NCBI GenBank assembly: GCA_013416455.1
Contig: JACCES010000001.1
Coordinates: forward strand, 558,001 to 622,000
Direction of reading: 5' to 3'
Length of the DNA stretch: 64,000 nt
DNA from: Alcaligenaceae bacterium
GTDB lineage: Bacteria > Pseudomonadota > Gammaproteobacteria > Burkholderiales > Burkholderiaceae_B
Part shown: one piece after another, positions 32,588-41,461 of the stretch
How the letters are laid out: every line of letters begins with the position of its first letter
Position numbering within the stretch: the first letter of the stretch is position 1
Program-made: the position numbers and the translations under genes
Notes under the pieces: generated by a model
What the model was told of the DNA's origin: nothing
Databases searched by the model: none
What the model saw: the letters and a program-made list of their open reading frames with translations, nothing else

Positions 32588-34090
32588 ATGCGAGTGCTTG
32601 TTTGCGGTTATCAACACGAAACCAACACCTTTGCCGCATCGAAGGCCGACTGGGCCGCCTTCAACCGGGGCGATACCTTTCCGGCCTATGTGGAAGGCAA
32701 GGAAATGCTCGACAGCATGACGGGCGTCAACCTGCCGATGGGGGGATTCATCGACGCGGCGCTGCGCAAGGGCTGGACGCTGGTGCCGGGCTTCTGGTGC
32801 GGGGCCACGCCGTCCGCCCATGTCACCGAAGACGCCTTCGAACGCATCAGCGCCGCCTTCCTCGACTTCGCGAAGACCACCCGGTATGACGCCATATACA
32901 TCGATTTCCATGGTGCGGGAGTCGCTGAGCATATTGCGGATACCGAAGGGGAAATCCTGCGCCGGCTCCGCCAGGTGGCCGGCGAAGACCTTCCCATCGT
33001 GACCAGTCTCGACCTGCACGCCAACGTGACTCATCTCATGCTCGAACATGCCGACGCCCTGGCCGCCTTCAGGACATATCCCCACGTGGACATGGCCAGG
33101 ACCGGCGCATTGGCGGCGGAACTGCTGGACAGGCGGGTCCGTGCCGGCAAGAGGGAAAAGCTCGCATCCAGGCGGGTACCGTTCCTCATTGCGACGAATT
33201 CGCAGAGCACGGCCATCGAGCCGGCAAAGAGCCACTACCAGAGACTGGAAAAACTGGACGAAGACAACGGGACCATTTCCAGCTTCGCCATGGGTTTTCC
33301 CGCCGCCGACTTCGAAGAGTGCGCGCCCATGATCTGGGCCTACGGGGAAAAAGCGGACGAGACCCTGAAACAGCTGGCCTCCGCGATCCTCGAACCGGAA
33401 CAATGGCGCCTCAAGGGCGTTTATCTTCCCGACGATGCGGTCACGCACGCCATGGAACTGGCTGCCGGGTCCGACCGGCCCATCGTCATCGCGGACACGC
33501 AGGACAATCCCAGCGGCGGGGCCGACGGCAATACCAGCGGGCTGCTGCATGCCCTGCTCCGGAATCGCGTCGGGGAAACCTACCCGCGCCAGGCGCTCAT
33601 CGGCCCCATCCACGATCCCGAGGCCGCGGCGCTGGCGCACCGCGCCGGTGTCGGCGCCACCATAAGAACGAGCGTAGGCACCTCGGTTCCCACCTTTTCC
33701 GGCGACTACAGCGAACCGCCCGTTGAAGGCGAGTTCAAGGTCGTGCAGATCTCCGATGGTGAAGTCACTCTCCAGGGCCCCATGATGACGGGGCTGGTGG
33801 TCCAGGTCGGCCCGACGGCGCTGCTGGAGATATCCGGCGTGTATGTGATCGTGATCACCGGAAAGGTGCAGCTGCTCGACCGGGTCCAGATCAGCGTCCT
33901 CGGGCTGCGCCCCGAAGCCCTGAAGATCATCGCGATCAAAAGCGCGAATCACTTCCGCGCCGACTTCGGCTCGCTGGTCCGCGACCCGGAAACGGATTTC
34001 CTGATCGCCAAGTCCCCCGGCCCCAAAGCGGTGGACCCGGGTGATTACAAGTGGACCCGGCTGCCGGACAGCATCGCGCGCCGCCCTTGA
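32588..34090 (+). CDS. M81 family metallopeptidase (MlrC-like)
   Basis: A 500-residue protein of the MlrC family, named for the microcystinase C that cleaves linearised microcystin or Adda-containing peptide products; relatives are common beside peptide importers. Features are the start RVLVCGYQHETNTF, metal-binding DFHGAGVAEH and SLDLHANVT (about 115-150), TYPHVDMARTG, and the signature ADTQDNPSGGADGNTSGLL. It follows the importer by 29 bp and precedes an M20 hydrolase by 53 bp. It most likely hydrolyses the imported amide or peptide in the cytosol. The substrate is unproven and toxin degradation should not be assumed. Confidence 0.9.
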   Translation: MRVLVCGYQHETNTFAASKADWAAFNRGDTFPAYVEGKEMLDSMTGVNLPMGGFIDAALRKGWTLVPGFWCGATPSAHVTEDAFERISAAFLDFAKTTRYDAIYIDFHGAGVAEHIADTEGEILRRLRQVAGEDLPIVTSLDLHANVTHLMLEHADALAAFRTYPHVDMARTGALAAELLDRRVRAGKREKLASRRVPFLIATNSQSTAIEPAKSHYQRLEKLDEDNGTISSFAMGFPAADFEECAPMIWAYGEKADETLKQLASAILEPEQWRLKGVYLPDDAVTHAMELAAGSDRPIVIADTQDNPSGGADGNTSGLLHALLRNRVGETYPRQALIGPIHDPEAAALAHRAGVGATIRTSVGTSVPTFSGDYSEPPVEGEFKVVQISDGEVTLQGPMMTGLVVQVGPTALLEISGVYVIVITGKVQLLDRVQISVLGLRPEALKIIAIKSANHFRADFGSLVRDPETDFLIAKSPGPKAVDPGDYKWTRLPDSIARRP

Positions 34091-34143
34091 GAAAGTTCCG
34101 GACCGCATCCGGCGCACATTCACAATCCGACCCACCATGACCC

Positions 34144-35379
34144 ATGAAAGCTTCAGATAAAGTTGACCACCAGCGCATCAATGCGCGGCTCGATGAAATG
34201 GCGAAGATCGGCGCGACGGCCGGCGGCGGCGTCAACCGGCAGGCGCTTTCCACTGAGGACGCCGCCGCACAAAGCCTGCTCATCGCCTGGGGCGCCGAAA
34301 TCGGCCTGGAACCCAGCATCGACGAAATCGGGAATCTGTTCCTGACACTGGCGGGTACCGACCCCGGCCTCGATCCCGTCATGACCGGATCCCATATGGA
34401 CTCGCAGCCGACCGGCGGGCGTTACGACGGGATCTACGGTGTGATGGCTTCGCTTGAAGCACTGCACGCCATCGTCGACGCCGGCATGAAACCCGCCCGC
34501 GGCATCGAACTGGTGTCATGGGTCAACGAAGAAGGTTCGCGCTTCGCGCCCAGCCTGATGGGTTCCGGCGTTCACGCCGGCACGCGCAGCCTGGCCGACG
34601 CATTGGCCCTGCGCGACGCCGACGGTGTCAGCGTTGCCGAGGCGATCGAGGCCCTGGAACCGGTGCTGGGACATGTTCCCCGCAGACCGCTGGGCCGGCA
34701 AGCCGCCTGCTACGTCGAAGCCCATATCGAACAGGGCCCGGTGCTGGAACGCAACGGTGAAACGATAGGGATCGTGACGGGCATACAAGGCAAGCATACC
34801 TATCGCGTCACGGTCACGGGGGAAGCGGCGCATGCCGGCACCGCCCCGCACGGGGAAAGAAAGGACGCCCTGATGGCCGCGGCCCGGATCGTCCTGGCGC
34901 TGGGGCGGGAATTCGAAGACCCGGAAGACATTACCCGCTACACGGTCGGTAGATTCAATGTATCTCCGAATGCGCCATCCGTGGTGCCTCGGGAAGTGGT
35001 GTTCAGCATCGACCTGCGGCATCCGGACGGGGCGCGCCTGCTCCGGATGAGCGATTCCGTACAGGAAATCTGCGCCGGCCAGGCCGGCCCGTGCACAGTG
35101 CGGGCAGTCCGCCTTTACGAGGCCGCCCCCATCGTTTTTGATGACGGCATCCAGGATCTCATCGAAAAGGCCGCCAGCGGCCTGTCCGTACCCCATCGAC
35201 GCATGCTGTCCGCCGCCGGCCACGATGCGGGGTTGATGCAGCACGCCTGCCCCAGCGGGATGCTGTTCATTCCCAGCAAGGACGGCATCACCCACAACGA
35301 GGCCGAATACAGCCATCCTTCGGACATTACAGAAGGGGCCCGCGTCCTGGCCGATGTCCTGGCGAGGCTGGCCGGATAG
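34144..35379 (+). CDS. M20-family Zn-dependent amidohydrolase (N-carbamoylase/allantoate amidohydrolase type)
   Basis: A 411-residue hydrolase of the hydantoinase/carbamoylase (HyuC) branch. Dinuclear metal motifs are GSHMDSQPTGGRYDG (about 81-95), NEEGSRF (about 126-132), HIEQGP (about 196-201) and the C-terminal SAAGHDAG...DGITHNEAEY. The HAGTAPHGERKDA segment starts the dimerisation domain. Members remove carbamoyl or amino groups from N-carbamoyl-amino acids, allantoate, ureidoglycine or beta-ureidopropionate. With the importer and MlrC-like enzyme it suggests breakdown of an amide or ureido compound. Last gene of the operon. Confidence 0.92.
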   Translation: MKASDKVDHQRINARLDEMAKIGATAGGGVNRQALSTEDAAAQSLLIAWGAEIGLEPSIDEIGNLFLTLAGTDPGLDPVMTGSHMDSQPTGGRYDGIYGVMASLEALHAIVDAGMKPARGIELVSWVNEEGSRFAPSLMGSGVHAGTRSLADALALRDADGVSVAEAIEALEPVLGHVPRRPLGRQAACYVEAHIEQGPVLERNGETIGIVTGIQGKHTYRVTVTGEAAHAGTAPHGERKDALMAAARIVLALGREFEDPEDITRYTVGRFNVSPNAPSVVPREVVFSIDLRHPDGARLLRMSDSVQEICAGQAGPCTVRAVRLYEAAPIVFDDGIQDLIEKAASGLSVPHRRMLSAAGHDAGLMQHACPSGMLFIPSKDGITHNEAEYSHPSDITEGARVLADVLARLAG

Positions 35380-35461
35380 GCGCCGCCACGCGGCGGCCTG
35401 CACGCCTGGCCTGACGCTCGATGACCAGCCAGTGCGAGGCGCCTTTTAGCATGAACAGGCC

Positions 35462-36448
35462 CTAATCGATCCGCAGCTTCCCCTGCGCGATCACGTTGCC
35501 CCAGCGCGAGAACTCGTCGGCGACGAACGTATCGAATCCGGCCGGATCCCGCGGCACGAGTTCCATGCCCAGGGTGTGGAATTTCTGCTTCACGTCCGGC
35601 ATCTCAAGGATTTCGGCGATCGCGCCGGCCAGTTCCTGCACGATCGCATCAGGCACCTGCTTCTGGGTCACCAGCCCGAACCAGGTGCTCGCCTGGTAAT
35701 CGGGAAGGCTGGCCGCCTGCGCCAGTGAAGGAATGCCGGGCACCAGCGCGGACTCGTAGGAGGTCGTCACCGCGAGCGGCCGCAATTGGCCGCTGTCGAT
35801 ATGCCCTTTGGCCAGGGAGCTCGACAACGGCATGACATCCACCCGGCCGGCGATCAGGTCCGAGATGGCGTCCGGCTGCCCCTTGTACGGCACGTGGGTC
35901 AGCTCGATACCCGCCTGTTGCGCCAGCATGACGCCGGCCAGATGTATCGACGTGCCCACGCCCGGCGAGGCGAGCGTCAGCGGCGCGTCCTTGCGTTCCT
36001 TCCCCAGATCGATGAAGTCGTTGATGGTCTTCACGGGCAGCGAGGACGGCACCACGATGATGTTGGGTATTTCACCGAATCCGTAGATGCCGCGGAAATC
36101 GCCGACCGGATTCCAGCCCGCGCTCTTCGTCAGGTTCGGCAGGATGGCGTGGCCCGGGCTCACGCAAAGCAATGTATATCCATCCGGGGCCGCCTTCAGC
36201 GCGGCCTCCGTGCCGATGGCGCCGCTCGCCCCCGCCCTGTTTTCGACGATGACCGACTGCCCATACTTCTGCGCCAGTTTGTCGCCCACGATGCGGGCGG
36301 TCTGGTCGACCACGCCGCCCGCCGTGAACGGAACGATGATCCGTATCGGTTTGTCGGGATAGGCGGCAAGGGCCGGCGCGCCCAGCACGGCCAGGGTCAA
36401 TATTCCCAGGGCCCGGCGGACCCCTTCCTTCATCGATTTCTTGTTCAT
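35462..36448 (-). CDS. Bug-family periplasmic receptor
   Basis: A 328-residue TctC-like receptor. Signal peptide residues about 1-27 (ending APALA); Bug hallmarks PIRIIVPFTAGGVVDQTAR, ENRAGASGAIGTEAAL, SPGHAILPN and HVPYKGQPDAISDLIAGRV. A strong AAGGAG precedes ATG 36448; the longer upstream frame is not credible. It lies 88 bp downstream of an IclR gene in the same direction. Its closest relative in the window by eye is the copy at 43.6 kb (same PFTAGGVVD and SPGHA wording), so the two may share ligand type. Confidence 0.95.
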   Translation of the reverse strand: MNKKSMKEGVRRALGILTLAVLGAPALAAYPDKPIRIIVPFTAGGVVDQTARIVGDKLAQKYGQSVIVENRAGASGAIGTEAALKAAPDGYTLLCVSPGHAILPNLTKSAGWNPVGDFRGIYGFGEIPNIIVVPSSLPVKTINDFIDLGKERKDAPLTLASPGVGTSIHLAGVMLAQQAGIELTHVPYKGQPDAISDLIAGRVDVMPLSSSLAKGHIDSGQLRPLAVTTSYESALVPGIPSLAQAASLPDYQASTWFGLVTQKQVPDAIVQELAGAIAEILEMPDVKQKFHTLGMELVPRDPAGFDTFVADEFSRWGNVIAQGKLRID

Positions 36449-36536
36449 GGTGTCTCCTTTTTTCAGTCGCCGGATCCGGAACGTCTCCGGGCGCGATGGG
36501 TACAACGATGATTCCTCCGCGAGGAAGGCGGCCGCG

Positions 36537-37325
36537 CTATGCAAGGCCGGTCATGCGTTCAATTTCGCTTACGGCGCTCAACAGAAGCGGAGCCACTTTA
36601 TTCTCCAGGCAGCCTTTCTCCGCTTCGGCGCGGGTCACCGTGCAATTGAGGGCAATGCGCTCTTCGCCCAGAGGGCGCTTCACCGGTACGGCGATGCCGT
36701 GGATTTCTTTCTTCCAGTCGCCGCGCGAACGACAATAGCCATGCCGCGCGAAATGGCGGCGGTCGGCGCGCCAGATCGGCAGCAGGCGCTCGAACTCCGC
36801 CGGGTCCTCCAGGCGCATCCGGTTCAGGATCGCTTCCTGCTCGACGGCATCATTGGCAAGCAGCAGGGCGCGGCCGACGGACGTCGCCAGGGCCGGCCGG
36901 TCGCTGCCGATGTCGGGGCGATAGCTGTTGCTTTCATCGAAACGGCAGGTCTCCACGAAGACCACGCGGGTCTTGTCCTGCATGCCGAGGTTGACGGTAC
37001 ATCCCGCCTGCTGGGCCAGCCGCGCCATGATGGGCCGGACGGCCTGCCGGACGGTCTGGCTGGCCAGGAAGGGATACCCGAGGGACAGCACGCCCGACGC
37101 GAGCCGGTACTTCTGCATGCCTCTGACCGGAGCGAGATAGCCCAGCAGCGTCAGCGTATAGGTCAGACGCGACACGGTCGCCTTCGGCAGACCGGTGCGG
37201 TCGCAGATTTCCCGGTTGCCCAACAGCGGCTTCTCGATCGTGAATGCCCTCAGCACCTGCATGCCGCGGGCGAGACTGGTGGAAAACTGCCGGTCCACGG
37301 GCTGGGGTTCATGGCCTTTCGACAC
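36537..37325 (-). CDS. IclR-family transcriptional regulator (copy 1 of the acyl-CoA cluster)
   Basis: A 262-residue IclR regulator. Winged helix about residues 15-75 (STSLARGMQVLRAF, LGNREICDRTGLPKATVSRL), effector domain about 85-250 (GCTVNLGMQDKTRVVFVE, SVGRALL). The start is taken as GTG 37325 because AGAAGGAG stands about 7 bases upstream and the length is then normal; an ATG at 37370 has no such site. It is divergent from the AcuI-like gene, with a 15-bp operator-like palindrome at 37423. It is strongly similar in wording to the second IclR at 41.5 kb, implying duplication. Confidence 0.93.
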   Translation of the reverse strand: MSKGHEPQPVDRQFSTSLARGMQVLRAFTIEKPLLGNREICDRTGLPKATVSRLTYTLTLLGYLAPVRGMQKYRLASGVLSLGYPFLASQTVRQAVRPIMARLAQQAGCTVNLGMQDKTRVVFVETCRFDESNSYRPDIGSDRPALATSVGRALLLANDAVEQEAILNRMRLEDPAEFERLLPIWRADRRHFARHGYCRSRGDWKKEIHGIAVPVKRPLGEERIALNCTVTRAEAEKGCLENKVAPLLLSAVSEIERMTGLA

Positions 37326-37422
37326 CTCTGCGCTCCTTCTGTCAGATCCATGCGGAAGCATGTTGATCATCGGAGCGGGCCCCGCGACTGTCAATTGAAG
37401 AGTGCCGTTAATCCGCCCCTTG

Positions 37423-37437
37423 TTTTGCATAGCGGAA
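37423..37437. promoter_or_regulatory. IclR operator candidate 1
   Basis: TTTTGCATAGCGGAA, a match to the pattern TTYYGMHWAGCGRAA shared with 39899-39913 and 41404-41418. It is placed between the divergent IclR and AcuI-like genes. Confidence 0.5.
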
Positions 37438-37512
37438 CGGTGCTTGTGCACGCGAGACCGCGCATGGGATAAAGCCAGTGTTCCCCATACCGATAAACAA
37501 GCGGAGGCATCC

Positions 37513-38520
37513 ATGGTTTCCACTGACCCGCCCGATAGGTTCCAGGCCGTCCGATCCGACTTCATCGACAGAAAAGTCGTCTCGCATTTGACGACGATGC
37601 GGGTTGCGGACCTGTCTGCCGGCGAAGTGGTGGTCAGAAACCGCTATGCGGGCGTGAACTACAAGGATTGCCTGGCCATACAGGGCAAGGCGAAGATCAT
37701 CACCGCCTTCCCCCGCGTCGCCGGCATCGAGTCCGTGGGAGAAGTCGTCGAGTCGAGCTCCGGCCGGTTCCGGCCGGGGCAGGAAGTCATGGTCCACGGC
37801 TTCCAGACCGGCATCGCCTTCGACGGCGGCTTCGCGGAATACCTGCGCGTCCCGGCCGGCCACCTGATGCCATTGCCGACGGGGCTTTCACAGCTCGAAG
37901 CCGCCATGATCGGGGTGCCGGGATTCACCGTCGCCATGGCGCTGGAACGATTCCGGCAGCTCGGCATCACGCCTGAAAGCGGCCCCGTCGCGGTCAGCGG
38001 GGCGACGGGCGCCGTCGGCATGCAAGCGCTCCTGATGCTGTCGCAGGCCGGCTACGAAGTCCACGCCCTGTCGCGCCGCGCCGGGGACGGGTCCATGCTG
38101 CACGCGCTGGGAGCCGCCCAGATCGTGGACGCCCGGCCGCTGGCGGATGAAACGCGCCCGATCGAGCGGCCCCGCTTCGCCGCCGCCATCGACAACGTGT
38201 CCGGGCCGGTGCTGTCATGGCTGCTGCGCTCGCTCAAGGATGACGGCGCCCTGGCGTCGGTGGGCAATGCGTCGGGCAATGAATTTTCATGCAACGTGCT
38301 CCCTTTCATCCTGCGCAACGCCACGGTGTTCGGCATCGTTGCGAGCCCGGCATGGCCGGTCCGGGAGCGGCTGTGGGAACGCCTGGCGTCGGCCTGGCGG
38401 CCCGACCTGAGCCGCCTGGCGCCCCATGTCAACATGATCCGGCTGGAGAATCTGCTCGAACACAGCCGGAACCATCTGGAGGGAAGGACCCGTGGCCGGA
38501 CGCTGATCCGCTTCGATTGA
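37513..38520 (+). CDS. YhdH/AcuI-type quinone/acryloyl-CoA reductase family protein (MDR)
   Basis: A 335-residue zinc-free medium-chain dehydrogenase/reductase of the YhdH/YhfP/AcuI group. Visible are RYAGVNYKDCLAIQGK (about 34-49), the MVHGFQTG region, and the NADPH-binding motif AVSGATGAVGMQAL (about 158-171). AcuI members reduce acryloyl-CoA to propionyl-CoA; others reduce quinones or enones. In this acyl-CoA cluster an enoyl-CoA reductase role is plausible. ATG 37513 follows GCGGAGG. It converges with the CoA-transferase gene. Confidence 0.87.
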   Translation: MVSTDPPDRFQAVRSDFIDRKVVSHLTTMRVADLSAGEVVVRNRYAGVNYKDCLAIQGKAKIITAFPRVAGIESVGEVVESSSGRFRPGQEVMVHGFQTGIAFDGGFAEYLRVPAGHLMPLPTGLSQLEAAMIGVPGFTVAMALERFRQLGITPESGPVAVSGATGAVGMQALLMLSQAGYEVHALSRRAGDGSMLHALGAAQIVDARPLADETRPIERPRFAAAIDNVSGPVLSWLLRSLKDDGALASVGNASGNEFSCNVLPFILRNATVFGIVASPAWPVRERLWERLASAWRPDLSRLAPHVNMIRLENLLEHSRNHLEGRTRGRTLIRFD

Positions 38521-38615
38521 ACCCGCCCGGCAATCGGATGCCGCCGAATCCGCCGCCGGTGGATAGTGTTCCCGCAAGCAAGCGCCCGGCGACCGGCCGG
38601 ACCCGCACCGCCCGG

Positions 38616-39827
38616 CTAAATGGCCCCCTGATCGCGCAGCGCCTGAATCTCCGCGTCGGTGAATCCGAACTCCCCGTAGACCTCGGCATTGTGCTCCCCT
38701 ACGTCCGGCCCGGTGCGAAGCACGGGAGCGGCGCGGCCGGCCACGCGCGGGACCACGCAGGGCGCCGGCACTGTGCCGTAATCGGGGTCGGGCAGGCGGA
38801 TGATGGCCTGGCGATCCAGGAAATGCGGGTCCTTCACGATATCCTCGATCGTGAAGATCTTGCTGAAGGGCACGCTTGCGGCTTCCAGCGCCTCGCGGAT
38901 CTCGTCAAAGGCACGCGCCTCGAACCACCCGGACAGGCCGGCGGTCAGCACCGCCATGTTCCGGACGCGCGCCGGGTTCGTCGCGAACCGCTCATCGGTG
39001 GCCCATTCGGGTTTGCCGATGCAGCGGCAGAGCCTGGCGAAAACGGGGTTCGACGAAGCAACGAGCGAAAAATACACTCCCTCGCGGCTTTGGTACATAT
39101 CCGAAGGCGCGGTATAGCCCGCCGTGTTGCCTTCACAGACGCGCACCTGCCCGAGTTGTTCATACTCGACGGCCAGAGGGTCGAGGAAGCGGAACAGCGC
39201 CTCGGTTGCGGACAGATCGATCTCGGCGCCCCGCTCTTCCGGGCCGCGGCGCAGCCTCGCCACTTCGGCCGCGATGGAAAAGGCGGCGAACAGCCCCGCC
39301 ACGGCATCGCCGACCGGAAAATTGGAATGCAGCGGCGGCCCGCCCTTCGGGCCGGTCAGGTTGGTGAAACCACTCATGGCTTCGAAGATCCGCGCATAGC
39401 CGGGGCGGGCACGGTAGGGCCCCGTCTGGCCGAAACCCGTCAGGCGCAGAATGATCAATCTCGGATTCGCGGCCAGCAGCACGTCGGTTCCCAGGCCCCA
39501 GCGCTCCATGGTCCCGGTGCGGAAATTCTCCACCAGCACGTCGAAGCGGGGCAACAGGCGCAGAAAAGCCTCCCGGCCCGCTTGGGTCCTGACGTCCAGC
39601 GTGATTCCCCGCTTGCCGCGGTTCGCCACTTTCCACCACAAGGGCTTGCCATCCTTGACCGGCTGCAATCCCCGCAGTGCGTCGCTGCCGTCCGGCAATT
39701 CCAGCTTGACGACATCGGCGCCGTGATCGGCGCACAGCGTGGCGCCAAAGGGCGCGGCCACCACCGTCGCCATGTCGAGAATCCGCACACCCGCCAGTGC
39801 GCCCTGCGATGCAGTTTCTGTAGCCAC
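38616..39827 (-). CDS. CaiB/BaiF family III CoA-transferase-like protein
   Basis: A 403-residue family III CoA-transferase by overall sequence (GVRILDMATVVAAPFGATLCADHGADVVKLE in two pieces at the start; NRGKRGITLDV; VLVENFRTGTMERWGLG). At the usual catalytic position the PGYDxxxQAxSG block reads PGYARIFEAMSG, with Ala for Asp, a pattern I recall in some annotated family members (from memory, not checked). Start taken as GTG 39827 with GGGAG upstream; a GTG seven codons earlier is possible. It is divergent from an acyl-CoA dehydrogenase, sharing a region with an IclR-type operator. Likely handles the cluster's acyl substrate. Confidence 0.88.
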   Translation of the reverse strand: MATETASQGALAGVRILDMATVVAAPFGATLCADHGADVVKLELPDGSDALRGLQPVKDGKPLWWKVANRGKRGITLDVRTQAGREAFLRLLPRFDVLVENFRTGTMERWGLGTDVLLAANPRLIILRLTGFGQTGPYRARPGYARIFEAMSGFTNLTGPKGGPPLHSNFPVGDAVAGLFAAFSIAAEVARLRRGPEERGAEIDLSATEALFRFLDPLAVEYEQLGQVRVCEGNTAGYTAPSDMYQSREGVYFSLVASSNPVFARLCRCIGKPEWATDERFATNPARVRNMAVLTAGLSGWFEARAFDEIREALEAASVPFSKIFTIEDIVKDPHFLDRQAIIRLPDPDYGTVPAPCVVPRVAGRAAPVLRTGPDVGEHNAEVYGEFGFTDAEIQALRDQGAI

Positions 39828-39898
39828 CCTAGTCTCCCGGTTTTTCACGTTGCAGCGGACTCTTTATCCCATGAGCTCGCACAAGGGCGCAATAATCG

Positions 39899-39913
39899 TT
39901 CCGCTAAGCGAAA
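39899..39913. promoter_or_regulatory. IclR operator candidate 2
   Basis: TTCCGCTAAGCGAAA, the most symmetrical of the three matching 15-mers. It lies between the divergent CoA-transferase and acyl-CoA dehydrogenase genes. Confidence 0.55.
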
Positions 39914-40002
39914 CATCGTATGAATTAACGACACAAGACAGATACCATTCCCGCATGGGAATGCACATTTCCACCCCCCTCGATCCCTACGGAGCAAGAA
40001 AC

Positions 40003-41217
40003 ATGAGCCGATTGTTCAGCGATCACTTTCTGGCCGGGCTGACGCCCGACGAACGCACGCTCGTGGAGAAGCTGCGCACGCTGTGCGACACCCGCATCGG
40101 CCCCGCGGCGGCCCGGGTCGCGCAGGACGACGTATTCGCCTGGGACAACTTCCGTCTGCTGGTCGAGGAAGGCATCATCGCCACGGCATTCCCGCGCGAA
40201 TATGGGGGCACGGACAGCCGCCAGGCCGTGCGCATCCGCCTGATCGAGGAGCTCGGCCGGGTCTGCAGCGCATCCGCGTCGCTCGTGACCGGAGCCGATC
40301 TCTCCACCCGCGCCATCACGGCGGGGGCATCTGACGAATGGAAGCGCCGCCTGCTGCCCGGGCTGTGCTCCGGTGAACTGCAGGCCGCATTCGGGCTGAC
40401 GGAGCCGGGCGCGGGATCCGACGTGCGATCACTGCGGACCTTCATGAAGCGGGACGGCGGCGACTACATCGTCACGGGCGAAAAGAAGTTCATCACCCGG
40501 GCGGGCACGGCGGACTGGCTGGTGATCGTCGGCCGCTCGGCGGCTGACAATGAACAGTTCATCGCCGTGCTGATCCATCGCGACAGCCCTGGCGTCACGA
40601 TCAGCGACACCGTGCCCAAGCTCGGCTGGTACGGCGTGCCCATTGCCTCCATCGTGCTGGACGGCGTCCGGGTGCCGTGCTCCCAACGGCTCGGCGCGGA
40701 AGGGGACGGCTTCGCCCTGGCCCAGGACGCGCTGGTCCGCGCGCGCATCGGCCATGCCTCCATGGCCCTGGGGCGCGCGATCGGCGCCGTCGAAATCGCC
40801 TCGGCCTACGCGACCGACAGAAATCTTTTCGGGCGGACGCTGGGCTCCCACCAGGGCGTGCAGTGGATGCTGGCCGACATGGTTACGAAGCTCGAAGCAT
40901 CGCGCGCGCTGGTCGCCACGGCCGCCGGGAAATACGACAACGGCGACGAGGACGCGGCCATATTCGCCTCCATGGCCAAGCTGCATGCCACCGACCTCGG
41001 CATGGCCGTGGTCACGGACGCCCTGCAACTGACGGGGGGGCGCGGCTTTCTGCAGGATTTCCCGCTGTCGCGCTTCTTCAGGGACGCCAAGCTCAATCAG
41101 ATCGGCGAAGGTTCCAGCGAAGTGCACAAGACCGTGATCGGCCGCAGCATCGTCCGCCGGATCAAGGATTGCGACCGCAACCCGGCGCTGCGGGACGGCC
41201 CGCTGACGGATTACTGA
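40003..41217 (+). CDS. Acyl-CoA dehydrogenase family protein
   Basis: A 404-residue flavoprotein. FAD/substrate motifs are [13 protein letters not shown] (about 126-138) and GEKKFITRAG (about 156-165). The C-terminal domain has DRNLFGRTLGSHQGVQWMLADM, QLTGGRGFLQDFPLSRFFRDAK and GEGSSEVHK, where the Glu before SSE matches the catalytic base region of the family. It should form an alpha,beta-double bond in an acyl-CoA with an ETF as electron acceptor. ATG 40003 (MSRLFSD) follows CGGAG; longer upstream frames are unrelated. It is divergent from the CoA-transferase. Confidence 0.92.
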   Translation: MSRLFSDHFLAGLTPDERTLVEKLRTLCDTRIGPAAARVAQDDVFAWDNFRLLVEEGIIATAFPREYGGTDSRQAVRIRLIEELGRVCSASASLVTGADLSTRAITAGASDEWKRRLLPGLCSGELQAAFGLTEPGAGSDVRSLRTFMKRDGGDYIVTGEKKFITRAGTADWLVIVGRSAADNEQFIAVLIHRDSPGVTISDTVPKLGWYGVPIASIVLDGVRVPCSQRLGAEGDGFALAQDALVRARIGHASMALGRAIGAVEIASAYATDRNLFGRTLGSHQGVQWMLADMVTKLEASRALVATAAGKYDNGDEDAAIFASMAKLHATDLGMAVVTDALQLTGGRGFLQDFPLSRFFRDAKLNQIGEGSSEVHKTVIGRSIVRRIKDCDRNPALRDGPLTDY

Positions 41218-41403
41218 GGCACGCCGCGCCGCTGCCCGCCCGCCGGCGGCCTCCTTCCGCCGGCGCCCATTTCCCTCTCCCGCCCTCCCGCTTGCCACAA
41301 GGCGGCCTTCGCCGCCCTTCCCTTCCCCTGACTCGTCTTCCGGCCGCGGCCGTTCCCCCGCGGGTTCACCCGATTCAGCCGATGTTCTATAGTCCAAAAT
41401 CAA

Positions 41404-41418
41404 TTTCGACTAGCGAAA
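41404..41418. promoter_or_regulatory. IclR operator candidate 3
   Basis: TTTCGACTAGCGAAA, 44 bp before the second IclR gene, matching the 15-mers at 37423 and 39899. Probably autoregulatory. Confidence 0.5.
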
Positions 41419-41461
41419 TGATATTCAATTTCCATTGACCTCCATCGGGGAACTATCAATC

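Noticed and set aside
32588-34090. M81 gene as a microcystin-degradation (mlr) cluster
   Set aside because: mlrA, mlrB and mlrD are absent. The neighbours are a dipeptide-type importer and a carbamoylase-like hydrolase, so only the family name is used.
32573-34138. A 521-codon minus-strand frame opposite the M81 gene
   Set aside because: Shadow of the MlrC-like gene; the plus frame carries all family motifs and fits the operon spacing.
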